This document shows positions 12,429-24,971 of a stretch of 64,000 bases of DNA, piece by piece. A model generated the notes under the pieces. That model did not search any database. It was not told the DNA's origin and saw nothing but the letters and a program-made list of their open reading frames with translations. This DNA comes from Chiua virens (taxonomy: Eukaryota > Basidiomycota > Agaricomycetes > Boletales > Boletaceae). The stretch's first letter is position 1. Every line of letters begins with the position of its first letter. The translations under genes and the position numbers were made by a program. The stretch spans positions 1,736,001 through 1,800,000 of the forward strand of contig JAHNUO010000005.1 of assembly GCA_019787685.1 (NCBI GenBank), written 5' to 3'.

Positions 12429-13523
12429 ATGGACTTGGTTCTCAACGTCGCCGACAACTACATCCTCGACGGTCTCTGGGCTCGTCTTCTTCCACTCAAT
12501 GATCCATTGGCCGGCCCCTCTTTTTCCCTTGGCAACGCTTCCGCGATTGAGTTCCAGCCCCAGTCCGCGTGGTCCAGCGATTTTGTCCCCAGACAAGTAA
12601 TATCCCTAGCCTTGATCACGCTCGTTGGCATCCACCTCATCTACTTCCTTTTCGCCTCTTTCTCCTATTACTTCCTGTTCAATCACGACATGATGCGCCA
12701 TCCTCGTTTCCACAAGAACCAGATCAAATACGAGATTCAAGAGAGTCTCAAGGGTTTCCCTGGAATGACTTTGTTGACGCTTCCTTGGTTCCAAGCCGAG
12801 GTCATGGGCTACTCGAAGCTGTACGATGATGTGTCGGAATACGGATGGCTTTACCTCTTATTCTCAATCGCCTTGTAATGCCCTTTCTCGTCAATCGCTC
12901 CACGCGTGCTCACATTTTGCAGCTTCTTGGTATTCACCGACTATATCATCTATTGGATTCACCGCACTCTCCATCACCCCTGGTTCTACAAAAGTATCCA
13001 TAAGCCCCACCACAAATGGATCAGTACGTAGTCTTGGTTCTGTTTTTCCCATCGGTTCACATATTTGCCAGTACCGACGCCTTTTGCATCACATGCGTTC
13101 CACTATCTTGACGGGTATTTGCAATCCGTGCCGTACCATCTTTTCATTTTCTTGTTCCCTCTTCATCGATACGTGTACTTGGGCTTGTTTGTGTTCGTCA
13201 ACGTCTGGACTATCCTGGTATGATGAAACTTCTTCCGCCATATCACTAATGGCCTCTTAATCTTCACTCTAGATCCATGACTCCGACATGATCACCGGAC
13301 ATCCGCTTGAGCGTATCATCAATGGTCCCGCACACCACACGCTACACCATCTCTATTTCACCGTCAACTACGGCCAGGTAAATATTTCCCGTGGTAGACT
13401 TTTGCGCCACTTACGTCTTATCGTCAGTACTTTACGTGGGTAGACCAATCTGCTGGTTCGTATCGGCAGCCAGAGTCGAAACTGGATCCGTTGCTGGATG
13501 TGCCCAAAGAGAAGACGTTATAG
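12429..13523 (+). CDS. ERG3: Sterol C-5 desaturase
   Basis: An ER membrane di-iron enzyme that introduces the C5-C6 double bond late in ergosterol synthesis. Five exons. Exon 1 starts [15 protein letters not shown] and includes a transmembrane segment ([16 protein letters not shown]). Exon 2 carries two histidine clusters of the fatty acid hydroxylase superfamily, HRTLHH and HKPHH. Exon 3 carries [10 protein letters not shown] and further hydrophobic helices. Exon 4 carries the last cluster ([11 protein letters not shown]) and NYGQ. Exon 5 continues YFTWVDQ and stops at 13523. All junctions are GT-AG and in frame. The internal ATG at 12429 is chosen because it begins the conserved N-terminus and sits 45 bp after a TATA box; upstream in-frame codons look like untranslated sequence. 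The three histidine boxes make the family certain, and the [10 protein letters not shown] segment favours ERG3 over ERG25-type oxidases. Confidence 0.92.
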
Positions 13524-14085
13524 CTTCGTATCACGAGACCTCGTATCGATTTCTCTGTCTAGATTCATCCAGTACATTTACTCGAAGCCTTTAATCTCGT
13601 ACTTTGGAGCTCATGGACAGTACCCTTGGCAACCCAATTGTAGTAGGCTGAGTGAGCGAACGCCAAGTTCGGCTGTTATTCGAAGATCTGTGAGTAACTC
13701 GATTACATTCTTCTGACTCGGTCCTTGTAAGTCCGCACAAGTCTGCAATAAAGTCATTTTTGGTACATTGTCGGCATTATTTATTAATATGGCTTGGCCA
13801 GAACCTCGACGATGAAAAAGGATTTTATTATAGATGAATGAGCGATACGGATATCCCGAGGAACATGGCGGATAACGTGAACTCATGGGTATTTGTCCAC
13901 ATTACTGAGCGGCGATTTCATCGGGTTTGATGGACCTGGGCGTACCCAATATAACGTATCCGCCAGATGTAGAGTTCCTCAGAAGTGCTGTACAAAGAGG
14001 TACGAGTAAGGGTGGTTGGCGTGGCGTGAGAATATTTCATATTGTCCGTTCCTCCTTACTCTACACTGCTTGGTCCAAAACACCT
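13524..14085. other. Intergenic between ERG3 and RAE1
   Basis: This should hold the 3' end of ERG3 and the RAE1 promoter. Short open frames on both strands show no recognisable motif. Confidence 0.5.
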
Positions 14086-15579
14086 ATGTCGTTCTTTGGT
14101 ACAGCGGCTACGTCCACCACCCCCGTTCCGACAGCAGATAAGGATATTGAAGTTCCAGAACCACCATCAGATTCCATATCTTCTCTCGCTTTCTCATCAG
14201 CTGCCGACTATCTCGCCGTCGGAAGTTGGGATAACAATGTATACATCTCGCGTCCATTCCCATCTTTACGGTTCACTGACGTGCGATCCAGGTACGCCTC
14301 TACGAGGTCGGTGCGGGCGGCCAGACCCAGGGAAAAGCTATGTATGGCCATCAAGGTCCCGTTCTGAGTGTCTGCTGGAACAAAGTCGGTCTTATGCCGG
14401 CCCATCATCTGAATTTTCATCTCACTTTGGCGTAAAGGATGGCAACAAAGTGATCTCAGGTGGTGCAGACAATGCGGCGCGCATGTTCGACATCACCAAT
14501 GGTCAAACAACACAGGTTGCGCAACATGATGCGCCCATAAAAGTGGTCAAGTGGATAGAAACGCCACAGGGTGGGATCCTTGCTACCGGTAGCTGGGACA
14601 AGACGCTCAAGGTCTGGCCCGTACCACCCACCCTTGAGTGTGAACTCCGTTGCTAACTACACCCCTTTCCATGTCGTCAGTATTGGGACCTCAGGTCATC
14701 AAACCCCATTGCCACAGTGCAATTACCGGAACGATGTTACACCATGGACGTGCAGTATCCTCTCCTCGTCGTTGGCACTGCCGAGCGTCATATTCAAATA
14801 TACAATTTGACCAATCCATCCTCAGCTTACAAGGTCCCCGTCCATGATCTCATATATCCGACTACACGTATTAATTTGGTCTAGACCATAACATCTCCTT
14901 TGAAGTGGCAGACACGCGTAGTGTCCTGCTTCACCAACTCGTCGAGTAGTGGCTTTGCCGTCGGCAGCATTGAAGGTCGCGTGGCCATACAGTATGTCAC
15001 TCCTCGAGGTCCCTTTCATATTACTTAGTTGTCAATCAGATATGTCGAAGACAAAGATAGCACGTAAGACCTCTCGAGAACTAGGAACGTCAAACCCCTG
15101 ATCTTCCATTCAGGAATAATTTTTCTTTCAAATGCCACCGCCGAGATCAAACCCCAAATGCAAAAGATCAATCATTGGTGTATGCTGTGAATGACATCTC
15201 GTTCCACCCCGTTCACGGAACGTTTTCTACCTGCGGTGCGCTTCCATTAACCACCCTGCAACGTGCTTCATTCACATTGTATGAATAGGTTCCGACGGCA
15301 CCATCCATTTCTGGGACAAGGATGCACGCACGCGCCTAAAGAGTATGTTTCATTGCACTTGGCATGTCAAGATTTGACTTATCCCCGTGTTACACAGCAT
15401 TTGAACCTGCGCCAGGTCCGATTAGCACTACGACATTCAACCGCAACGGAACAATTTTTGCATATGCGATCTCTTACGATTGGTCCAAGGGACACAGTGG
15501 GATGACCCCGGGTCATCCAAATAAACTCATGTTGCACGCATGCAAGGAAGAGGAGGTGAAGAGGCGACCAAAGAAGTAG
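14086..15579 (+). CDS. RAE1: mRNA export factor Rae1/Gle2 (WD40)
   Basis: A nuclear-pore-associated beta-propeller that binds Nup98-type proteins and supports poly(A) RNA export. Eight or so exons read through in frame. The start MSFFGTAAT is followed by an acidic stretch and the first blade ([20 protein letters not shown]). Next come [56 protein letters not shown] and [13 protein letters not shown]. The family-typical region NFSFKCHR then [10 protein letters not shown] follows, then [11 protein letters not shown]. The C-terminus ends [15 protein letters not shown] and stops at 15579. The order of blades and the FKCHR segment are diagnostic for Rae1. The ATG is the first one in frame with blade 1. 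I saw no frameshift. Confidence 0.95.
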
Positions 15580-15795
15580 ATAAGAACGTAACGTTAGTAG
15601 TAAGCTGGGGTTTGCACGTACATACATGTTCGATCATATCAATGTATGATAATGCCATTTATTACCATCACTTTCGATAACGCTGTCTTGATCATCCCGC
15701 GTAGTCGACAATCGAGAGGCATAAGACTGCGAGCCTCCTTGACAAGTCATCCATTCATCTGTAGGCACAGTTATATAGTATTTATGAAAGAAACG

Positions 15796-17281
15796 TCATG
15801 CAGTTGCCCTCAGGTACTTGTCAACAATCTCCGGGACACGTTCGTCTACACGAGACAAGACTAGGAGGGTTTCATCCTAACAATGCAGCAAGATATGAGA
15901 ATGAACGTCCAGGCACGCGACCAGCATCATATGAAACGTCTCACCCAAACCTTGGCAGCAAAGGTCTGGCCTTTAGGCGTGAAGAGAAAATCGTCCTCTT
16001 CCGTCACCTGACAACTTGACAGGTACCGCCCGTGCATCGTGCGTCCCTCGCCGGCAACGGCCGCGTGAACGAGCGTCCTGCTCCCCTCCTCTGTCGAGCG
16101 CGCACAGAAGAGCGTGCGGAGCACAGGCATGATCCACCCCGTGTACCACGTGTCCTCGACGGCACGGAAGAGGCGCGAGACGCAGAACCCCGGGTCGACC
16201 GTGCAGACGACAACGGGCGTTAAGTCCGGTAAACGGGCCGTAAGTTCTCGGACAAAAATAACCTGTAGCACTGTGGGAAGTCAAGGCCCAGATAATCGCC
16301 AAGCGGATAAGCTTGAGAGAAAGAAGATAGGGTGTGCCTCACGTTTCGTCACGTTGTAGCGAGCGGGTCTAAGACATACAAACATATGGTCAGTGGCAAT
16401 GCGTGTGAGGAATGGGAAGGAGACAGACCCGGAAGGAAAGTGTGGAGCGTTGATGGTGTCAAGGATATTGGTCCACGCGTCTGAATTGGCCACGCTGCTA
16501 GAACCGAGATAGTGCCCCGAGCTCGACACGATGACCAAACGCGACGCGTCTCCGGAGACTTGGGACGCGTTCACCAAGTGCGGCAGAAGCAACACGCTCA
16601 ACAATGCCGTGGAGAGGTAATTCACTTGTAACCTAATGAGCAGAGAAAACAAAGAACACATCTCAGATCACTCTAAAGAAAAACAATAGATTAAAAAAAT
16701 AGATACATGAGATCCCAACCGTCTGGCGTGCGAGCATACTCGGGGCAGAATAAGCCCGCGTTCGCAACGAGTGCATCCAACCTTGATGCGCCACTTCCTT
16801 GTATTGCGAACCGATCGGCAAAGGCGCGAACGCTTTCAAAGGAGGCAAGGTCGAGTGGCCAGGCAGTCACGTTCATGCTGCCCGCTTCTGCCCGCTCGAT
16901 AATTGCTGTAAACATTTGAACCCCGTCATCGTGACATATCGATCAAACATAACAAAGTTCGCGTGCGTCAGCATCATTGACAAATACTTGCGAGTAGTAA
17001 GAAAACATGCATGACGGCGTCGGCCGGTATACGTGTTCATTTCAATGAATGAATTACGGTTACTTACCTTTTCGTGCGCGTTCACATTTAGTCTCATCTC
17101 TGCACGTCGCGAGAAGCCACTTTGGTTCCATTTTGGTGAGGTGAACCGAGGCTTCGAAACCCAATCCGACGTTTGACCCTGTGACCATGACCGTCTTTGA
17201 AGTGACATTGTCGACTACGCCGAATGGCGGAAGTGTCCGCCATTGCTCCCGTAGAAATTGCTGAACGCTGAACACTGCCAT
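15796..17281 (-). CDS. Short-chain dehydrogenase/reductase (SDR1)
   Basis: An NAD(P)-dependent oxidoreductase of the fungal retinol-dehydrogenase/WW-oxidoreductase-like SDR type; the substrate is unknown. Exon 1 starts MAVFSVQQFLREQW. This Met is preferred because the paralogue at 19200-20600 keeps the same MAVF start; another in-frame ATG lies at 17296. Exon 1 also holds the nucleotide-binding glycine motif TGSNVGLG. Exon 2 has LDLASFESV and the NAG motif (LVANAGLF). Exon 3 has LQVNYLSTALLS and the catalytic Ser region VSSSGHYLG. A later exon has the YxxxK motif (YNVTK). The last large exon contains VDPGFCVSRL. The final exon is small: using the donor after AKVW restores DETLLVLSRVDERV and a stop at 15796. 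No frame breaks were seen. Confidence 0.85.
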
Positions 17282-17296
17282 GCTGTTCGAGGTCAA

Positions 17297-18689
17297 GAGA
17301 AGATCAGAAGACGAACGGTGAGTAAAATTTTAGACGTGATATTGCATGCGCCACGTCCCTGTCCAAAGTGTACATATAAGAGAGTAACGTACACTTGATG
17401 ACGTCGTGCGTATATGGTATAGCTCACTGCGATGTGTATGTTCGGATCAGGAGACGAAAGACCCTCAATGGAAGACTATCCTGGTTACAAATCTAATCGA
17501 CGATGGGGCAAGACCCGAGTTATCGTGAAGTAAATAAATAACTTCAAGATAACAAGATACATGATTCAGACCCTATTTCGCTTCCGACCGTCGCGTAGTT
17601 CATTGGGGACCCGAGCGCTGGCGACCTCCGTCCTTACTGAATGACCGACACTCAGGCTGAATCCACAACTCAGATATTTGTGTATCCTGTGATATCGCCA
17701 CTCTGGCAGTTGCAGCTGTCATTGTGTTGATGCGAATACTGTCACAGATCGTTGCTATTTCATCTCCTCAGCACGTAACCATAATAGGATGATATCTGTC
17801 ATCAAGTCAAGACCATGACTTTGCTCAGTGCTGGCAATAAAGTGGATAGGATAAGATATCGCTTGCCGCATCCGACATGCCACTGGCAGTGGAGATACGA
17901 CGCTGGTAGCTCCCCTGAGGAGTCAGCGAGATACGCCCGGGGTAAAGTACTTGTGCCAAGATCAAAGCCAAGGAAGTGGGTGCTATCAAGTGAGCTCGTC
18001 CGTCTAACGTTCGACGTTTGTTCGGCTCTCACCGCGCTGAACCGTCATCCGACGACGTCTTCCATGGTACACCACCGGCAGTTTCCACCTTGGTGTCTTG
18101 TTCGAATGACCCACATGACAGGTCCACTATCTGACGCGCTTAGTGCTACCGTCGAGCAACTTGCTGTCGTGGCGCCCGGGTGACGGACACGTAAACTCGG
18201 CACCCTCGAGGCAAACAGTCTCCACGTTGTCACGCAACGTCTGTCTACAACCTGCACTGCCAGCCTTTGACTCCGTCAGACCAACGTGCAACAGTGTGCC
18301 ACACCGTCACCCACTATTCAAAGACAACGATAACGGTTCGTACTTGTCTGTCCACAAGGATATCATCTTTCATCAAGGGCCGCTGATTTGATTCAGGAAG
18401 GAAAGGTTATGCCTGTCGCGAAGCGATCATACTTTGAAGGAGCGCGGCCAGCAGGAGGCTGCAAAAGTTGTGAGTGACAAGATGAATAAATGCAACCAGT
18501 GCCGCGGTCATGGACAAATAACCGTAGAAGCTGGAGTGGTCCTTCGTCGTAGGTCCGAACTATATCACATTCGAGGTATTCAAATCTAGGGATTCTGGCC
18601 CATGCCTCCTCACACTGGCGAACGCCCAGAACCGCCACACAGGCAAAACATCGTCTATTCTTAGTATTTCCTCTCACCACACATGAGAA
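17297..18689. other. Intergenic, no clear gene
   Basis: The 5' side of SDR1. A minus-strand open frame at 17802-18032 contains FLGFDLGTS, which loosely resembles the N-terminus of FGGY sugar kinases. The surrounding residues do not continue that family, so I do not call it. No other motif was seen. Confidence 0.45.
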
Positions 18690-18795
18690 CAAGGCGCGTA
18701 TGCTTATGTATTCTGAATCTAAAGACGCAAGGCCGAGCGGTCAGGCGGTTACATAGGTCGATAGCAAGCCCCTAAGCACCCGCTCGCTGATGGAC
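18690..18795 (-). pseudogene. SDR relic fragment
   Basis: On the minus strand this short block matches the part of SDR1 that encodes the NVTAWPLDLASFESV region, and the corresponding part of the pseudogene at 19200-20610. It has an in-frame stop and a small deletion. No flanking SDR exons are recognisable, so it seems to be the last trace of a third copy lying between the other two. Confidence 0.5.
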
Positions 18796-19199
18796 AGTTC
18801 ATTCGTGTCGAGCGTCGCGAAATGTGAATCACAAGATAGCGCAGTCAGCATTCGGTCTTGCGAGCAAGAAAGCGTTCGCGATGGCATGGTCACTCAGTCG
18901 CCTTGTCGTGCGTAGAGTCACACTTTGCCGCGTTCTGTCTGTTGTGGGCTAACTTTGCCCTATCTTGCGAGGGGTCCTTCGGAAGTTTTGAAACCGCATC
19001 GGCGACATTCCACCCGGGCTGCAAGGCAATAAGTTTTAGGTATGAATCATGTCGTGTGGTTTTGTATGCGGCTCCAAAGGTGGCACTTACTGCGGCCGAT
19101 TTACTGACCTTGGCGTTCGAACGGCGAGCGGGTATATTGCGGATATATACAAGTGGGGATCATCTGTAGACGGGACTACTTAATTTAGCAAAGCATCAC

Positions 19200-20610
19200 G
19201 CACCGACCCTTAGATACTCTGTACATAGCAATTTCCGAGAGCACTCGTCGACACGAGTCAAAGTCATCATCGTTTCATCCTGCAATGAAACATACGAATA
19301 TGAGTATTCAGACACACGACCATCATCGCAACAGGCACGCCTCGCTCAGACCTACCAGAAAAGGCCCAAGTTGCCTTGTGGCGTAAACAGGAAATCGGTC
19401 TCTTCCGTCGCCTGACAACTTGACAAGTACCGACCTGTATATCGAGAGTACGTCGCTGGTAGCGGCCGGGTGTACGAATCGTCCTACTTCCCTCTGTCGA
19501 ACGCGCAAAGAACAGCAGTGCGTAAGCTAGGCATGTCCCGCCCCATATACCACACGTTCTCGGCTTGACGAAAGCTACGTGACGTCGCAGTAGCCTGGAT
19601 TTGCCGTGGCATGCGATGACGGGAGTTGGATCTGGTAGACGCGCTGCGAACTCCCGGAGAAAATCATTCCGAAAACTAGGAGAGACGAAGGGAAGGGGAG
19701 CTAGTTGATATATGTTGATACTTGGTAAGTGCAGACGGTGACTCACGTTTCGTGAGATTATAACAAATGGGGCCAGTTAGTCTGTTGTCATGCATGCGAG
19801 GAAGGAAAGACAGACCCGGTACCAATTGTGGATCGTTAACTGTGTCGAGGATGTTGTTCCACGTGTCCGAACTATTCAAGGCGAGAGAACTGAGATAATG
19901 TCCTAAGCTGGACACGATGACCAAACGCGGTACGGCGTCCATGGTGGCGGACGCATTCACCAAGTGGGGCAGAAGCAAGAGGCTGAGCAATGCCGTGGAG
20001 AGGTAATTGACTTGTGATCTAACGGAGTTGAAAAGGGAATATCAGATCACCAAGACGGAAAAGAGATGACAGAAATACATGGATTCCCAACCATCCTGCG
20101 TCTGCACGTAATCGGGAAAACAAACCTTGCGTTGGCGGTGAGCGCGTTCAGGCTCCACTCCATTCTGCCGCGAACCCCTCAGCAAAGGTGCGTACACTTT
20201 TAAAGGAAGCAAGGTCGAGTGGTAGGCTGCCACATTGGTCGTCGAAAAGCCTGTCACGTGGCCAGCATCTGTCCGCTCGAGGATGGCTTCAAACGCTTAC
20301 CCATTGATCCGTCTGTATCAAGCATCGTGAGACAAACAAAGACAGAGAATGTTAGCATCAGGGGTAATACGCGTTCGCTTGAATGTCAAGATTATAATTA
20401 TTCACCTTCCAGTGCGTGCTCACATTTGAGCAAGTCTCTGCTCGTTGCGAGGAGCAGCTTGAGCCTCATCTGGGCGAGGTGTACCGAGGCTTCGAAACCC
20501 AACCCGTCGTTGGACCCAGTGACCATGAACATCATCGACGGTGCCAAAGGGGGGAAGCGACAACCATTGCTCGCGCAAGTTTTGAGGTATAATGAACACC
20601 GCCATATTGG
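19200..20610 (-). pseudogene. Decayed SDR paralogue (SDR2)
   Basis: A close relative of SDR1 with breaks. It starts MAVFIIPQNLREQW. The text then loses frame between the conserved FGTVDDV and the glycine motif, which survives in another frame as TGSNDGLG. The exon LQVNYLSTALLSLLLLPHL and the Ser region VSSLGHYLS are present. The catalytic motif YNLTK remains. The C-terminal exon (FLREFAARLPDPTPV) soon loses frame and drops the VDPGF motif. With at least two separate frame losses it is unlikely to encode a working enzyme. Same orientation as SDR1, so tandem duplication is the simplest origin. Confidence 0.75.
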
Positions 20611-20639
20611 AGATGGTGAAGATTAAAAGACAAGGAATG

Positions 20640-21300
20640 AGCACTTCACACTCTGTCATACATAGGGGTGCAGGATGTGCCATGTAACGAAGCAACTTCA
20701 ATATCATGAGAGGGTGGAGGACGACGTACTTTGCATTAGTGACGTTGTATGTTTGTAGCGCAGTTCATTGCAGTTTGAACACGGTTGTACCGAGACTCAG
20801 AATCTGGCAGATGAAAACCGTGAAAACACCACTGGAAGGACTCTCAGTGTTCACTGCGCGCCCAGAGTCTGGCCGCCAATGTACGTCCGAATCTTCGAAT
20901 CATCTCTCTGCCAGCGGCCCGAGTTTAACGTATATACCGTGACTCATCTGCACCAGCGTAGTGAGCCATGAATCATGAAACACTTGAGGGAAGTCTCCTC
21001 TTGGGACTAATTAAAGCCCTCAGCCAAGTTGGCCAATGCTTGGTCAGACATCCCTGTATTTACAGCATGTCAACACTCCTCGGAGGGCCTTCTAATCAGA
21101 GAGGGAGTTAATATTCTTGTCTCGACTGTTTACTCGGCTCACATTGCAGATGTACTTCTGATTTAGAGAACGCAACTGAGTCGGCGCTGCGCACTGAAAT
21201 TGAAAGCGCAGCAAGGTCATTCAAATATTCAAGTTTCATGTAACCCTGCAAAATATCACGTTGAGAGCAGATATACGCATTTACTGCAGCATGCGTTCAA
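20640..21300. other. Intergenic upstream of tRNA
   Basis: No coding or repeat signal recognised. It lies between the SDR2 pseudogene and the tRNA gene. Confidence 0.45.
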
Positions 21301-21372
21301 GGCGGGTTGGCGTAATGGTAACGCGCTAGTTTCCGGCGCTAGAGATTCTGGGTTCGAGTCCCAGGCCTGTCG
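21301..21372 (+). tRNA. tRNA-Arg (anticodon CCG)
   Basis: The sequence folds into a complete cloverleaf. The acceptor stem is 7 bp (with three G-U wobbles), the D stem is GCGT/ACGC, and the anticodon stem is 5 bp. The 7-nt loop TTCCGGC puts CCG at positions 34-36. A 5-nt variable loop follows, then T stem CTGGG/CCCAG with loop TTCGAGT. Base 21372 is the discriminator. The internal A box (TGGCGTAATGG) and B box (GGTTCGAGTCC) are intact. There is no intron. It reads codon CGG (Arg). Confidence 0.9.
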
Positions 21373-21379
21373 TTTTTTT
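21373..21379 (+). terminator. RNA polymerase III terminator
   Basis: A run of seven T residues starts directly after the tRNA discriminator base, the normal Pol III stop signal. Confidence 0.8.
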
Positions 21380-21931
21380 GTGATTTTCATCCCCCCTTCT
21401 GCTTGAACGTAGGATAGGATTCAGATCTCGGTTGAGACCTAACATAGCTATTGACATGAGCACAGATTAATTAGGGTTGAGTTTTTGGACTGCTGCTATG
21501 GCACCTGCGAAACCACAGAGTCAATTAAGCAGTCAATCTTGTTCGGAAATTTACCATGACCAATGGTAAGCGATGGTGGTAATATCGTAGTGGTATATTT
21601 TTTGTGGAGTGAGAAAACGAGTGGATGAAGTTCGGCAATAGTAACTGTCTGACAGTGCCACTCACGACATGTAACTCTGAATGGTCTTTAAACTTCAAGT
21701 TAACGTTCCAGTGGAGAAGAAGCAGAAACCGTTACCAGGTTCCACACTGTATGTAGTTACCTTGGGGATGGAGAACAGATATCACTTTTTTCAGACAGAT
21801 CTCGAGTTGTTCAACGTGGACCATTTGCTGCTCTGATCGTACTTTTACATGCAGTCCTAGTATTACACTGATACATGCTTCAACAGGGTTCTTTTTTCGC
21901 CAATTCTCATTCAACTGGAACACTGTGACAA
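21380..21931. other. Intergenic, no gene seen
   Basis: Lies between the tRNA terminator and the 3' end of the phosphoketolase gene. No motif recognised on either strand. Confidence 0.45.
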
Positions 21932-24900
21932 CTAGAATTTGTCAAAGACGGGAGTATCGTAGGTGCCATCTGGGTCTAGTATCGATGCGCAGTCAACTCA
22001 CAGTTAGTAGGCAATAATGGAATTCGTGTAACGTACCTCTCCCTTCATGGAGAATATATTTCTTGTCTTGTGCTATGAGGTGCATTATATAGGTCGCTAG
22101 CTCATGAGCCTCGCTGGCGACCTTCGCATTGAACAATGCTCCAGCACGGACTGCCGCTGCCGCGACATGATACCTCGAGACGTGGTTGCAGAGCATCATC
22201 TTTAATACTCATTGGTGAGTATGATTCAACAAGGTAAATTTAAAAAACAAACATCAAACGGAGATGTCGTAGGTTCCTTCTTCTTGGTACCTGTTCGTCG
22301 TCGTCGTCATTATCAGCAGGAAGCAGTCATAAAAGTGTGGCAACTGACCCTGCAATTGTCATCCTCTCAAGATTTGGTCGACCCGACAATAAACCCTTCA
22401 CCTCGATAGGATAGCTGTGATAGTTGATGATGACATGCCTATCCGGTGTGAACAGCGACTCGAAGTCTTCATTACTGAGTGCATGAGGGTGACTCCCCCA
22501 GGGACCAAGAATCATCAAGTCTGTCACATTGATGACACGTACACGGAGGGCAGGGACCAGCTTGCGGAGGAGTGCTGCTGCTGAAATCACCTCAAACGTG
22601 ACCTCTGTACCGATGCCTACGAGGACGCTGGGCTATTCGTTAATAGCATACTAATGTCTCGTAAGGAACCCTCGTACACGTCCGGATTCACTCCTTCGTC
22701 GACGCTCGCAAATTTCCAAACGGAGGCACCAGCCACGCAATGCTTCATGGGGATTAGTTCCATGGCATCCCAAGTAACAGAAAACAGAAACATACACGAT
22801 CCGCTTCCTCCGGACTCAACCACGCTGTGGTAGGTTGCTTACTGCCAACCATAAGATTGATGTAGTTCTTAGCCCTTAGACAGTGTGCCATGGTAGACAG
22901 GAAGCAATTCGCGTCCGGAGGGAGATAAACACGCGCGAGTTTCGGTTTCAAGTTAAGGACGGCACCGATGAACGAAGGGTTTTGATGCGAGAAACCATTA
23001 TGCTCCTGTCTAGCCCAGGTGGAGGTCTCCAGGTAATTGACAGAACCAACATCAGTGCGCCAATCGGTCTCATGTGCCTAAGGGATGGATGATATTAACA
23101 CGTCGTGGCAGACGAGTACACAACACGAACCATCTTCGTGAACTTGGAATATTGCACCATCATAGTGTGGACGATACCTATGAAGGCTTCGTATGTCGGG
23201 AAGAGCGCTGTCCTCCCTGTCAGCGTATATCCCTGGAGCATACCTTGACAGGTGTGTTCGGAGAGAATTTCGATAACGCGCCCTCCCTGAGCACGAGAAG
23301 CGACGTCCCACTGGAAGTTTCTACCAGTCACGTCAAACACAGCATCCAGCTTATTCGAAACTAGTTCGTCAGGGGAGAAGATCCTGAAGGTGGTTGGATT
23401 TCTGGCAAAGAAATCTGAGGTCCAGCGAGAACAGAGGAACGAAATACTCACTTTTTAATAACCTCACGAAGGAAACTTCCGATTGTTTTCATACAGCTTA
23501 CTTCACTACCACGTTGGACACCGAACGGCATCCATTCTGGAACTTCCAGGGGCTGGAAGGCTGCATAAGCCTCCTTCCTAAAGCCGAGCCTCTTATCCTT
23601 AAGAGTGGGAATGATCTCCGTAACCTCGTCCCTAGGTGCACCCTCGGTTTCCCCTTCCTTGCCTTGGATAACGAAGAGCTCTTCAGGACGATAGCCTGGA
23701 CAGCCATGTTTGCAGCAAGCTGAGCTCTTCCCCAGATGTCTTGGCCTCTGGAAGAGGTACTTGATGTGAACGGAATGAACCTTCAATAAACTCCCCGTGT
23801 AGTTCTTTCGGGCCCGTCCAGCCTTTCGGGGTTCGAAGAATAATCATCGGCCAACGAGGCTTGACAATAGGTTTCCCTGAACGCGCGGCTTGCTGGATGC
23901 GGGAGATCTCGCTGAGGGCGCACTCCATGGCTGTGGCGAGGTCTCGGTCGATATTTTGCATGTCGTCGACGATACAAACCTGGTAGCCGTAGCCACTGCA
24001 ATGATATCTTCGTGAATGCACGTGTTCGACAAGACGCCACACTCACCTGAACAAAGCGATTAGTTCTTTATCGTCCATGCACCCAAAGATGGTGCGTTCA
24101 GAAATCTTGAATCCGTTCAAATGTAAAATAGGCAGCACAGCGCCCGACTCCACAGGATCGATATACTTGTACCCATGCCACGCGGTCGCAGTGGGGCCGG
24201 TCTCAGCTTCTCCGTCCCCAACAACACAGGTGACGACGAGGTTCGGGTTGTCCATGATAGCGCCAAATGACACGCTGAGTGCGTATCCTAATTCTCCGCC
24301 TTCATGGATACAGCCGGGTGTCTCAGCGTTAATATGACTGAGAAACAAACAGTCAGCTTCAAACAATGGGAATAGAATGTACTCGCCTCGGGAATCCCCC
24401 GGGAGTGCTGAATTTCGTGATAAGCCTGGTCAACCCCGCCCTATCACGAGAATAACGTGGCCAGAAGCACGCAAGTGCTTCTTCCAACCACAGGCAGGCG
24501 AGAATGGCAGGTGCGCCGTGGCCTGGATAGAGATGACAGTGAAGAGTTCAGCACAAAAACGAAATTTCTGCGCAGTGAAACCAACCAGGCCCGACGACAT
24601 ATAGGGCATCAAGACCCGTCGTCTTGATGATACGATTCATATGCGCAGTATACGAGGACAAGGCCGGGGCAAGTTCCCCAGTGTCCAAGCAAGCGTGGCT
24701 TGATGTCTTCCGGGGTGAGCTTTCGCTCGAGTAGAACATTACCCCTCAAGAAAATCATAGCTAGGGACATGCCTGAGTATCAGAACAACACGGAAATAGT
24801 TGATCTACCGGCAGCGATGTAATTCGCGGCTCGCGTGAACTTTCGGACGGATGCAAGCTCGACGGGACTGATATTAGGGGTAATTCGGTGCGCACAACAT

Positions 24901-24971
24901 TCCAGCACAGAATCTGGCAGCTGGGATGGGTCGCCAGGAGGGTTAGGTTGGATGAGGCACTGAGCAGGCAT
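21932..24971 (-). pseudogene. Phosphoketolase with three single-base insertions
   Basis: The family enzyme splits xylulose-5-phosphate (and often fructose-6-phosphate) with phosphate to acetyl phosphate and a sugar phosphate, using thiamine diphosphate. The whole length is present in exon order: [157 protein letters not shown], ending DGTYDTPVFDKF. Splice sites fit, including a GC-AG intron at 24338-24386. Three one-base insertions break the frame within conserved segments: near 24647 (VY|AHMNR), near 23695 (WLS|SYRPEEL) and near 22271 (EEGT|TTSPFD). No intron explains them. Either the gene is recently dead or the assembly has errors here; conserved genes elsewhere in the window read cleanly, which favours real damage. 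Confidence 0.8.

Noticed and set aside
17802..18032. FLGFDLGTS on the minus strand as a possible xylulokinase fragment
   Set aside because: Only nine residues resemble the FGGY N-terminus and the following residues do not continue the family. A pentose link to phosphoketolase was tempting but unsupported.
23650..23760. An intron to explain the phosphoketolase frame loss near 23695
   Set aside because: The nearest possible donor (GTACCT) would remove the conserved VPLPEAKTS...LLQTWLS segment, so a one-base insertion is the simpler reading.
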